Below, one piece after another: positions 27,101-35,923 of a stretch of 64,000 nt of DNA. The notes beneath the pieces were generated by a model, which worked only from the letters and a program-made list of their open reading frames with translations, made no database searches and had not been told where the DNA came from. Origin of the DNA: Amphiura filiformis (Eukaryota; Echinodermata; Ophiuroidea; Amphilepidida; Amphiuridae); the NCBI RefSeq assembly GCF_039555335.1, contig NC_092628.1, positions 71,825,706-71,889,705 on the forward strand, written 5' to 3'. Within the stretch, counting starts at the first letter, position 1, and each line of letters opens with the position of its first letter. A program made the position numbers and the translations under genes.

Positions 27101-28546
27101 GTCCTTTTCTCCTGAGGTTGCTGATTCAGTTGGGGCATAATTTTAAATAAAGTTTACCGTAAGCTTGGAGTTCCCGTTAAATGAAGCTGATAGTATTCTT
27201 TGATGGACCGCACACTCAGAAGACGCCTATGGATGTGCTATGACATCAGAAGTCCAACACCTCCCTGCTTCTGATCTGTAGCAGAACTGTAAATAAGTAC
27301 CCAATTCGTGTCGTCTGACCATAATTCGTCAGTGGGGTGATGTAATAAGACGGTGTTCTTGCACGCCGACAATGTCGACGCCTGTATCGCAACAACCCAT
27401 AAATAGTTGGTGGATACTACAGGTGGTTTGAAGGTAGGTAGAAGAGACATATCGGGACCAACAGTCGGTGATGGTGTACCAGGTTCCCGCTGATCAGTCA
27501 TAGAGTGAGAAGAAGACGTCTGCCCAGATGACTTGCCCAGCTACCTTCGATCTAGTATTTGGATATAAGGGATATTTGTTTGCAGTTTGCGTAATAAGAG
27601 CTAATAAGTTTGCCAGACTTATTTTAGTCCGGGTCTGGCAACAACTGAGCGGATGATCAGCCCTAAACTAGCTTTGCTCCAAAGCCGACCTATTTTCCAC
27701 CCAATAGAAGAAAAACTGAAAAACCATGCCATATCCCCTCTGACACACTAGTAAAGACCGGCCGTAGGTTAGTGGACTTTCGCGGTTAGTGGGGTGGGGT
27801 CATCAGTGGGGTCATCAGTGGTCTTTCCTGCAGTGTGGCCCTGTTGTGATGTTGGTGAGCCACTGGCTCGCTTCGCTCGCGTGCCTTGCCTTCGGCAAGT
27901 GGATAGTGCAGTGGTCTGTTACTTCTGAGCACAGATGTGTTGGTGACTAAATGTAGTTTTGCCTTAGCATGCTTAGTACTGGTAGTGATATCATGTTTTA
28001 CTCATACATTTTCTTTACTAGTCACTTGCTTATTTTACTCGTGGATCACTGGATCTTCTTAAAGGGTACACCGAGGGCTCTGGCCAAGAGCTACCCTAAA
28101 CAGCATACGGTATTTCCGGAGGCAACAGCAGCCGAAATCCACATATTTTGTGGCACGCCCTTGGCCCGGTTTAATAGTTTATTAACATGATTAATAAGAT
28201 CTCTTTTAATGTGTTGGTTAGCTATCGTCTAGGTACTATGTAGAAATCCTTGTGTCAGAAAAAGAAAATACATTCTTAAATTTTTCGTTTATTTCTTTTC
28301 ATTTTCCTCACCATAGGCAGGATACGAAACACACTCAAGAATTCCGATGCAATGAACTCTATGGATCAAATCCGTCTCGATCAAATGTTTGTCACTTTAC
28401 ACGACGCTGTAGAACATGCATTAATGACTGGAAATGAAGAAGAATCCAACAACAATCAAATAGGTCTAAAAACAATACATGAAGAATCGGATCACGAGGC
28501 AAAACATGACTCTTACAACATATGTAACGGCGACGTTAACCCGTGA
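7680..28546 (+). CDS. SLC26A: SLC26/SulP anion transporter, copy 2, complete (738 aa, 14 coding exons)
   Basis: Exons: 7680-7983, 8240-8350, 11902-12086, 12847-13014, 14125-14313, 15457-15539, 17719-17866, 18225-18338, 18678-18755, 20614-20709, 20866-21042, 21589-21738, 22538-22721 and 28317-28546. They sum to 2217 bases, exactly 739 codons including stop, with matching phases at every junction. The N-terminal cytoplasmic part ([13 protein letters not shown]) is followed by the SulP core: [20 protein letters not shown] from residue 102, [12 protein letters not shown], the [23 protein letters not shown] block, and [14 protein letters not shown] ending at 434. A STAS domain follows at about 575-705 ([13 protein letters not shown]). 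The length is typical for SLC26A proteins, and the wording is closest to the A5/A6 group by eye. It would be a plasma-membrane anion exchanger or channel; substrate unknown. The donor of exon 9 is GC instead of GT. The last intron is 5.6 kb because of LINE and Helitron insertions. The tail stops at TGA 28544 after a one-base loss relative to copy 1. Confidence 0.93.
8675..9034 (+). mobile_element. hAT-type MITE family member
   Basis: Begins CAGGGGCTGCGTAGCCAGC and ends GCTAGCTACGCTACTG, the same ends as the better bounded copy at 35092-35504. The direct duplication is not clean here. It lies in intron 2 of SLC26 copy 2. Confidence 0.55.
9056..9230 (+). mobile_element. Short CAGTGGCGTAGCC MITE
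   Basis: Ends CAGTGGCGTAGCCAAG and TCTACGCCACTG are inverted copies. The flanking octamers CTGGCAAT and CTGCCATT agree at six of eight positions, consistent with a decayed hAT-type 8-base duplication. It is inserted directly beside another family member. Confidence 0.55.
10199..10690. repeat. Inverted-repeat element made of AACTCA/TTGAGT words
   Basis: A hairpin at about 10203-10262 (GTTGGCATTACTC and GAGTAATGCCAAC) encloses TTGATGTAAGTCGTTGCGTC. That inner text returns inverted at about 10644-10671. The style resembles the palindrome at 1991-2180. Confidence 0.5.
13039..13883 (+). repeat. Dispersed repeat family A, copy 2
   Basis: Second copy of the 5375-6164 repeat, in intron 4 of SLC26 copy 2. 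It ends directly beside a trinucleotide microsatellite. Confidence 0.75.
13927..14011 (+). repeat. (GAT)n microsatellite
   Basis: A nearly pure ATG/GAT trinucleotide run. It produces meaningless poly-Asp and poly-Ile frames and lies just upstream of exon 5 of SLC26 copy 2. Confidence 0.95.
16346..16692 (+). mobile_element. TTAA-flanked MITE, copy 1
   Basis: TTAA occurs at 16346-16349 and 16689-16692. The inner ends AAGGGCATTTCGTGATCC and GGATCACGAAATACTCCT are inverted copies. Further copies lie at 33040-33333 and 40021-40270. TTAA targets are characteristic of piggyBac-type elements. It has no coding capacity. Confidence 0.75.
16714..17112 (-). mobile_element. hAT-type MITE family member, reverse orientation
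   Basis: The reverse strand begins CAGGGGCGTAGCCAG and carries the family's TTTTTGTCAGGGG text. The other end is CAGTAGTGTAGAGAG. No exact duplication is seen. Confidence 0.5.
17172..17480 (+). repeat. Repeat family with TAGGCG start, second copy
   Basis: Shares several ordered words with 6421-6700 (ATAGGCG, ATCATCCCC, CCATTTTAGC, ATCCACTT), with a GCGCTTCGCGC stem in the middle. It is noncoding; the long frame through it is fortuitous. Confidence 0.45.
18802..20060. mobile_element. Large foldback element with long inverted arms
   Basis: The outer arms (about 18802-18985 and 19893-20060) are imperfect inverted copies: for example GAATGATCATATTAATCATTC with CTGGTCTTAAAATGATCA on the left, and the matching complement on the right, including GCAGTGATAGCGCC against GGTGCTATCACTGC. 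Two further inverted pairs lie inside (AAGGTTACGCATT at 19146 against AATGCGTAACCTT at about 19310, and the GAAGCAAAT/ATTTGCTTC blocks near 19408 and 19650). The element could fold over most of its 1.26 kb. It lies in intron 9 of SLC26 copy 2, right after the GC donor. Confidence 0.75.
21107..21148 (+). repeat. (CAA)n microsatellite
   Basis: About 13 CAA units in intron 11 of SLC26 copy 2. Confidence 0.95.
23264..23301 (-). repeat. Terminal hairpin of the Helitron
   Basis: A near-perfect palindrome with arms CTAGCGGG..ACCCGCGC and their complement. It runs right to the CTAG terminus. Confidence 0.85.
23264..25006 (-). mobile_element. Non-autonomous Helitron inserted in the LINE
   Basis: On the reverse strand the insert begins TCTATATAAATAAAAGG and ends in a GC-rich hairpin closing with CCCGCTAG (23264-23301). 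The LINE is split exactly between A and T (GACA, then TGGAAAATAAG) with no target duplication, as judged against the uninterrupted LINE at 51233-51250. A TC start, hairpin plus CTAG end and A|T target are the defining signs of a Helitron. No Rep/helicase frame is present in the 1743 bases, so it is non-autonomous. Confidence 0.85.
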
Positions 28547-28680
28547 CCCGTGGGGAAGACGAAATTATCATTCCTCCTCATGCCGAATTGGATGCATCAT
28601 GTACAAATGTCGCCTTTGATGTTGAGGGTGACAATCAGTAAATTAATACTGGCAGCGAAGATACCAACTTCTAGGCTAAG
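28547..28680 (+). other. Out-of-frame remnant of the SLC26 acidic tail, copy 2
   Basis: DNA still matches 4180-4320 behind copy 1, ending ATACCAACTTCTAG, but is out of frame after a one-base loss near 28541 (CCCG against CCCCG in copy 1) and has a further stop. It is now 3' UTR. Confidence 0.6.
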
Positions 28681-31149
28681 AACGTATACATTTCTTCCCC
28701 ATATTTTGGTGCAGGAGACTGAACTTTCTAGATTGAGGATCGTAGAATTATAATACTTTCACATTTGACAAAACTGAGTTACTGGTAGTTTTGAAGTGGC
28801 GGGAACCGGGGCGGGAGATAATGGACTCTTTTTGCAAATATTGTTCGGCCACCCCAAGGTCTACCGGGTCGTGTGAGGGGAGTCTGGGGTCAAAAATTCA
28901 AAATGGGTCCGATTTCTTTATATGCAGTCCCCCTGATGTAGGCATCCATCAAATTACTTCTATATAATACGACATATAGGAGATAGGGTAACCACCAAAG
29001 ATCAAACGAGGTCGAATTTTAGCAACATCCAATTTACACAAATGATACATCAAATTGTTCCTGTTAATATTGGCATTAAAAATATATATTTTTAACTTTC
29101 GTGACTTTCACTCAAGTTTCACAAGTGTTCTTTTATTCCAGTAACAACTCATGGAACGGGTACATCTAGAATTAAACAGATTTATACCACGCTAACGAAT
29201 GAATCTCTAATTTTACAATGCTTCAACCTTCCACCGCGCATGACAGCTAGGATCTTTTTAGGTTCTTGATCTTGTCAATATAACATTTTGGGTAAACAAA
29301 TCGCATAGACATAGTCATTGAAAAACAGACCCATCCCCACACACAAAACAAAAACACTGCATAGCATATAGGTCCCCTATATAGCTTTCTGACCGAATGT
29401 TTCTGAGACAGACCTTTTTCATGTTTTAGACCTATTATCAAGCCAACAAACTGCAACTTTAGCAAAGCTTACTAATGCCACATTGTGTATTTTTGGTGAT
29501 ATGTGACCATTTTACTAAACCAACATGACCAATGTGCCCCGTCTCGGGTTAAAATGGGACACTGAAGATGAGTACTACTCGTGAATGAGTTTTCCCCGGG
29601 GAATTGTGTCGTTGCGTCATAGGGGCATGGGGAGCATACACCGGGTGTATTACACCCCAATCGAAGTGAACATTTGTGAAAAATCTCCCAATCGATCTCG
29701 GTGCTCCCAATCGAATGATTCACGCTAAGCCACTGACATTTAGGGATGTAATTACGAGCCCTGGGTGAGGGTAAAGTGAGGGGGGACGTTTTGGGAAGGG
29801 GGAGGGGCAATCGATTTCCGGCATACGTACAAGAGGTACATATGGAAAGGTTTCTATACAAAAACGATTCTCTTATAAACCATCTACGCAGAGTTTCCAC
29901 CTCGATACACCTGAGCACACATTTTCGTCCAAGAGCTTCCAAGCAGAGAACAGCAAGCAGTGAATTGTCTCCACACAGTCTTTGATTACACTACACGATT
30001 GAGTGCATAGCATCGTATGAGCTGTGGAGCTTCTAGCTGAAAAATGGGCCTCTGTAATTGGTTTTTGTCGAAACCTCAAGTGTTCCCTTCATCCAATCAG
30101 ATTTTTTTTATCACTTCCCCCTAAAAACACTTTTCGTCATTAGGTCAACTACCTATCCAAGCACCCTTTTTGACCAAAATGTAGGTTTTAAAAGTCAAAA
30201 CCTCAAGTGTTTCTTACAATATTTTTCAAATTTTATTACATTAAATGAAAAAGCACACTTATATTGTCCATACATTGACGTCATTAGAATGAGCAATGGC
30301 CAATTCTCTTTAAATTGCAAATCTTGTGCAAAAATTGTGGGATATGCTTTTACGACGGGAATTCATAACAATTAGTGGGTTTTTAGCGGGTTCGCCGTCG
30401 GACAAGTTTAGAACTGTCATGCTTTCGTCAGGAGTAGCTCTGACTTCTTCAGGACAAAGTACCTAAGAATAAGACATGTAGACCGCCCCTTGCCTACTGA
30501 TGGCTCTGAAAAGAGTCGTTCACTGAAGACTGCCCCTTGTGCAAAAGTTACTATTTTCGCCTGTTTTGTAAATTCAATGACCTATGACTTTGCTAAAGAG
30601 CGCTTATAAATTGATATGCCTTTGAATAAACCGCTCTAAAAATGCTAATAGGAAAATAGTTAGGGGCAAGCAATTTTTGGCAGGCCGGGGGGGGGCCAAG
30701 TAATTTTTGGCAGACCGTTTGGAAATTTTACTCCCCGGGGCTGATAATTATAACACAGCCCTTTATACACAATACCATTTCGCAGAGATCCTCAGAGTGC
30801 AACTGGAACATTTGTCTCGGATAAAACACGTATTTTTAACAGAACCCGGGAACAGGACATAACGTTTGAAATCCAGGTGAGGAGCGGTATGATTTGATGC
30901 AGCATTGATCCAAAAAAGCTGCTTTGTCAAATAAGGAGCCAGGAATTCCATCGATAAACATGGTTTCTTATTTTAAACAAGATATTCCTGAAAAAAATTG
31001 GTGTCAGTTCCAATTTACAATGTAATTATTATTTGAATGTAATGTTAAAAATGGTTCCGAAAAATGGCCAAAAGCAATTCGACAAATAAAAAAATAGGCA
31101 AATGTGGTGACTAATTTGCATATCTTGCAACATGGCATCGGATCTTACG
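28681..31149. other. Intergenic, no convincing gene
   Basis: No splice-bounded coding block is found. A 156-codon reverse frame at 29472-29942 has no recognisable motif and ordinary-looking intergenic composition. A remnant of the 36.7 kb MITE family (GGGGCAAGCAATTTTTGGCA) lies at about 30660-30762. Confidence 0.5.
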
Positions 31150-31150
31150 A

Positions 31151-31590
31151 CTGCCGCTTACCACAACCTCATCAAGTTACATCCCTATACGCCTCACCAG
31201 TTCTTCGAAATGGCAAAAAAACAACACCCAAAAACAATTTTTAAGTTAAATATGCAAATTAGCTACCTAATTTGCGCCAAAAATTGCATCAAGTCTTAGG
31301 GCAGCCACTTACCACCACCCTACCAAATTATACCCCAAATACACCTCACCAGCTCCGTGAAACTGCCGCTTACCACAACCTCATCAAGTTATATCCCTAT
31401 ACGCCTCACCAGTTCTTCGAAATGGCAAAAAAACCCAAAAATAACCATTTTTAAGTTAAATATGCAAATTAGCTACTTAATTTGCATATTTTGCGCCAAA
31501 CAATGCATCAAGTCTTAGGGCAGCCACTTACCACCACCCTACCAAGTTACACCCAGATACACCTCACCAGCTCCGAGAAACTAACCTGGA
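31151..31590 (+). repeat. Two-copy tandem repeat, unit about 212 bases
   Basis: CTGCCGCTTACCACAACCTC starts at 31151 and again at 31363, with the following text largely repeated (GCATCAAGTCTTAGGGCAGC, TTTTTAAGTTAAATATGCAA). Noncoding. Confidence 0.8.
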
Positions 31591-33039
31591 AGCCAAAGGC
31601 ATTTAAAAACAAAGTTCACACAATACAAATGTATAAGACCCCATTATAGCATCAATTATAGCATAAGGCAATTTATAAGTCATTTTAAATGATTTTAAAT
31701 GTGACGTATACAATTTGTCTATAACACAGGGAGATATAAAATGTAGGGATTTGGGTACTTTTTGTTCAATTTTCACAGAAATTGAAGGATTTTGACCTAT
31801 GTTTTTGTTTGTCTGTTTACCCCTGGGTCGCTGAAACAAAGAATTATATTAATTAAATCACCTAATTTATAATTAATAAAGGACAAAGAAAGATAAAAGC
31901 AAAAGTATGCTTCATTTAGTTAAAACAATAGTACCATCCCTGTTGTGTACAAAAATATAAGTCTATACGACAATGCAAATCAGGATCAATTCATGGACTA
32001 AGTGCACAGGGAAGTGTTGAGTATGTAAATTAAATGGAACAGCCAAAATGCCAATGGGAATGTAATTTAACTAGAACAGCCTTAAATTGATATCGATATT
32101 AATATTGACGTCACAGATTCGATTTGTCACGTGATCGTCAAACCTGTACTAAAGGTGTCAGTTCTGCAGGAACTGACACAAAAATGACAAGCGAATCAAG
32201 CCTGCCGATACGTCTACTGTTATTATAATACTACTCATGAATATTAATGCAACACACTCACTTCCTGTTAGCAATCGATTGAATTATGTTTTCTGCATGT
32301 CGATGACGTATGGGCAGCATGCTCTCACACACGGCACACATACATATAAATAAAATTAAGATATTTTGTACTTATTAATTTATTTATTTTAATAAATTTA
32401 GACATTTTTTGTATTTATTATTTATTTTATACTTAGGCCTATTATCAATTGTAATGTTTATTTTTATTTCTTTATACTAGGCCTATTTATATAACTCGTT
32501 TATTTATTTTTATTATTTTAATGTTTTATTTATGGATGGTCTCTTATCCCTGGAAAATCTAGCGCGGTTGTTGCAATTGACATTTGTTATGTTATTTAAA
32601 ACATTTACCTTTAAACAAATCCCGTGCGTAGAAGCTTGTCATTTTTGTTTGAAATACAAAATTATTAGGTTAATAAAAAAACACCCAATACGCTGTGACT
32701 TTGTGTGTCGCTTAAACATGTTAAACAAGTTCAAATGCTCTTAAAACCTGATATCCGCGGCGACTTTCCGTTAAATCAATAACCAGGCATGTAATATTGT
32801 CAGGTATTACAACTGACGTGATGACAGTTATCATATGTCCACTTGGAAAACAATTCTTAAGAATTAAATATGATATTACATATATTCTAAATCAAATAAT
32901 TCTGCTCCAACCCCCCCCCCCCCACAACATGATTTCCTAACAATAGTAACCGAAATGGTAACCTGATATTCCTTTTTATTTGAAACCAACCGCTTTTATC
33001 CCAATGCAGTACGGTTGCAATAAATATGCTTTACATTGC
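31591..33039. other. Intergenic AT-rich stretch
   Basis: Contains a T/A-rich block around 32340-32530 with several TTTATTT runs and three TAGGCCTA-type words, and a poly-C run near 32911. No gene recognised. Confidence 0.45.
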
Positions 33040-33333
33040 TTAAAGGGGCATTTCGTGATCCACATCCTCATCCCCCACTTTTCTCAAAAAAAGTTGAGAT
33101 TTTTATATCACTGGAAACCTCTGGCTACATAATGTTTATGTACAAAATATTTCTTGCAGATTAATTCGTTTTGCAACGCATTGTCTATGGAGCAGTGTAA
33201 TACACATAATCATGCATAACTCGCGAACGCAAAATCGGAATCAACTGAAATTTTGGGAATAGGCTTTTTTCGTGGATATGTACTGAAAAATGTCATAAAA
33301 AGAGGATGCTAGGATCACGGAATACTCCTTTAA
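33040..33333 (+). mobile_element. TTAA-flanked MITE, copy 2
   Basis: TTAA at 33040-33043 and 33330-33333. Inner ends AGGGGCATTTCGTGATCC and GGATCACGGAATACTCCT are inverted copies. Same family as 16346-16692. Confidence 0.75.
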
Positions 33334-33489
33334 TTTTCCTTTGCTTACTAGGCTAATGTTATATTATTGTTTTAAAGAAAAAAATTGTATCCAAACGGTT
33401 ACATATTAGCCCCGGGTGGCACTTCAATATGAAATGGATATATATGTAGGCCACAGAATTAGTGGATGTAGGCCTATCTATTATAGGTG

Positions 33490-33895
33490 TAGGGCTGTGC
33501 AGTAATAAAGGGGCATCCGGTGAGAGCAAGGGTCATTGCAAGGGTGAGAGCATGATTTTTGGCATTCGGTGAGACCAAAATGTGATCTTTGTGTGAGAGC
33601 CTAAAGAAGCCTCGAAAATTGAATTTCTAGTTCTATGACTTCAAATGGCTTTGTTATTTCAAAAGAATTAACAAAATCAGTGATAGACGAGGCTGGCATT
33701 GCTGTTCAGATGGAAATATATGGGTCTATAGGTCTCGGGTGACAGATCTAAAGGAACTTGGTCTTTGGGTGACACAGCATGTGCTGGTAATGGGGTCTTT
33801 GGGTGACAGCGATGGTGAAGAGGGGGTCTTAACAGCCCTACATATCGCGTCACCTCCAAAGTGGGAGTGCCCCCCCCCCCCCCCGGATTTCAGCA
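33490..33895 (+). repeat. G-rich dispersed repeat
   Basis: Starts GGGCTGTGCAGTAATAAAGG and ends in CACCTCCAAAGTGGGAGTGC plus poly-C. The last words recur inverted at about 37565-37600, so it is a dispersed repeat. Multiple GGGTGACA and GGTCTTTGGGTGAC words make it internally repetitive. Confidence 0.45.
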
Positions 33896-34499
33896 CATCA
33901 CATCAAACTCCCATTGGGCGCCCCATTCCTTTTTAAAGGAATTTTTTATTATACGCTCTCACCAAGGATCTTTATTTACGATGAACTCACAACAAGGCTA
34001 AAGAAAGTACAAGGCTAAGCTCGTGTACGGTATTAGGTCTAGAAGAAATACAATAATAGCCTACAAACAAATTGAAGGCTAAATTCGATTACAGTAAGAA
34101 GGCCTAGAAGAAATAAAGTCGCCATTTTCGATTGCTTGCCGAAGCATGGGCCTAATTGTAAACTGTTATTAAAGTTTCAACAACGTATGTGATTGTGCGA
34201 AAACACGATGAAATTCTGACGTCCTATTAGTTACGAGGCTTTTTCTTGCGCCAGTTGTGACGTAAGTTAAAGGTTTCACGTTCATACTTTCTTGATATAT
34301 TTAACTTTTAAAATTTAGTACATGTAGGCCTACATATGAAAGCAACACGATTATAACTTTCGATTGTAAATTTATGTGACACGCAGTGTCATGTTGTCAA
34401 TTGTATTTTATCGTAATTTGTACTTTTGTTGCCAAAATCATCATTAAAAAACTTTTCATAAAAAAATTATTAAGCCTATACTACTAATTATTATAAAAC

Positions 34500-35060
34500 G
34501 TGCTAAGTTTGTAATTATTATTTTATTGTTCTACTAAAAACAATTAAATAATTATGTTCTTGTTGATTTATAGGTTATTTGTGTGTACATTTATTCAATT
34601 AACAATTCGTTAATGATTTGGTAAAACTTTATTTTTTTATAATTATTATTTTATTGTCCTACTAAAAATCAATATAGACAATTATGTTCGTGTTGATTCA
34701 TATTTATTCGTTTGTTACATTTATTTAATTATTAACTTGGTAAACTTGTTTTGTTTAATACCGGTTAATTATTGATTAAATGTCTACTATTAAAATTCAA
34801 TATAGACCTTATAGGCCTATCAATATAAACAATTATGTTCGTGTTGATTTATATTTATTCGTTTGTTACATTTATTTAATTATTAACTTGGTAAACTTGT
34901 TTTGTTTAATAATTATTTTAGTCTACTATTAAAATTCAATATAGACATTATAGGCCTATCAATATAAACAATTATGTTCGTGTTGATTGATATTTGTTTG
35001 TTACATTTATTTAATTATTAATAATTCATTAATGATTTGGTAAAACTTGTTTTATTTTCT
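34500..35060 (+). repeat. AT-rich tandem repeat, four units of 130-151 bases
   Basis: The marker ATTATGTTC(G/T)TGTTGATT begins at 34551, 34681, 34832 and 34971. Each unit also holds GTTACATTTATTTAATTATT and, in the later units, ATAGGCCTATCAATATAAAC. It is satellite-like and noncoding. Confidence 0.8.
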
Positions 35061-35083
35061 ACCTCCATGCACTAAACTATATC

Positions 35084-35512
35084 ATACACGACAGGGGCGT
35101 AGCCAGCTTTCTTGGTCAGGGGGGGCAAAATAAAATTTTGGGGGCACAGACGAAAAAAATTGCAGTTGCATCAGACAATACATAGAGACTGTATGTCTTC
35201 AAGCTTCCCGAAAAGGGCCTTATTGGGATAATGTGCGCACGTAGCGCGAAAAAAAATGGTATTTTACACTATTTTCGCCCATTATCCGGCTAAAAAGGGC
35301 TTTATTGTTACAATTTGCGCGCGTAGCGCGGAAAATTTTGTATTTTACACTTTTTGTATTTTACAAGGGGCTCCTTGCCCTTTTTCTTTTCCTTTGCCCT
35401 CCTGATTTTCTCTCTCATTTTTTTGTCAGAGGGGCACTTTTTCTTTCATTTTTTGTCAGGGGGGGGCACTCTGCCCCACCTGCCCCCCGCTGGCTACGCT
35501 ACTGATACACGA
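35084..35512 (+). mobile_element. hAT-type MITE with perfect 8-base target duplication
   Basis: The element (35092-35504) begins CAGGGGCGTAGCCAGC and ends GCTGGCTACGCTACTG. It is flanked on both sides by ATACACGA (35084-35091 and 35505-35512). An 8-base duplication with CAG...CTG ends is typical of hAT elements. It lies about 410 bases upstream of the PIPOX start codon. Confidence 0.88.
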
Positions 35513-35699
35513 GACTGCACTTTCCTAAAAAAACTGAAAATGCGCGTGAAATTGGGCAAAAAGTACCAAAAACAGGCTGAAATTAAATAAAGTTGCGGAA
35601 ATTTTGACTTATTAAAAAACTGAATTCAGTTTTTAAACTGACAATTCTCATGCCCGAACGTGACCCGTGATCGTGACCCATGCATACTGGCTTCCAATA

Positions 35700-35923
35700 C
35701 GAATTGATCACATGATCAGACACCTGATCTGTGTTGTTTACATTGACTGATCAGCTGATTCTGGTCAAAAGTTATCAAAAGTAAAAGCGCCCATTACGGC
35801 AAATTGGGGCGATTACTGATTGGGGTCAATCATAATCATAACATTCCAAGTTCCGAGTTGATTTAATGATTGCATTTATTTATTTAGGCCCAACCGGCCA
35901 TATTTATAGACTAAATTCCAGCC
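35700..35923 (+). promoter_or_regulatory. PIPOX: Proximal upstream region of the PIPOX-like gene
   Basis: TGATCA occurs twice, with further TGATC or GATCA words, within about 65 bases (35705-35770: TTGATCACATGATCAG and CTGATCAGCTGAT). This is unusual clustering just upstream of the start codon. Whether a transcription factor uses it is unknown. No TATA box is seen. Confidence 0.25.

Larger units (their letters stand above)
22850..27560 (-). mobile_element. Degenerate LINE (non-LTR retrotransposon), interrupted by a Helitron
   Basis: The reverse strand carries, in order, endonuclease pieces (about 27501-27238 with [11 protein letters not shown] and GGVGLLM; about 26981-26784 with [12 protein letters not shown]), reverse transcriptase pieces (25972-25607 with [15 protein letters not shown] and LIDFKKAF; 25478-25293), the connection region (25274-25007, KYLGSMMGS and YGCESW), then a Helitron, then the 3' end (23263-22850). 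The tail has GAATGAAATGAAATGA. Frameshifts and stops break it. The matching fragment at 50241-51640 supplies the reading-frame template. It lies in the last intron of SLC26 copy 2, opposite in orientation to the gene. The LINE clade cannot be settled by eye; the 5' border near 27.56 kb is uncertain. Confidence 0.88.

Noticed and set aside
29472-29942. 156-codon open frame on the reverse strand in the intergenic region
   Set aside because: No domain, no splice signals, no repeat of the frame elsewhere; proline- and cysteine-rich text looks fortuitous.
31151-31590. CRISPR-like spaced repeat
   Set aside because: Only two long units with no short regular spacers, in an animal genome; it is an ordinary tandem duplication.
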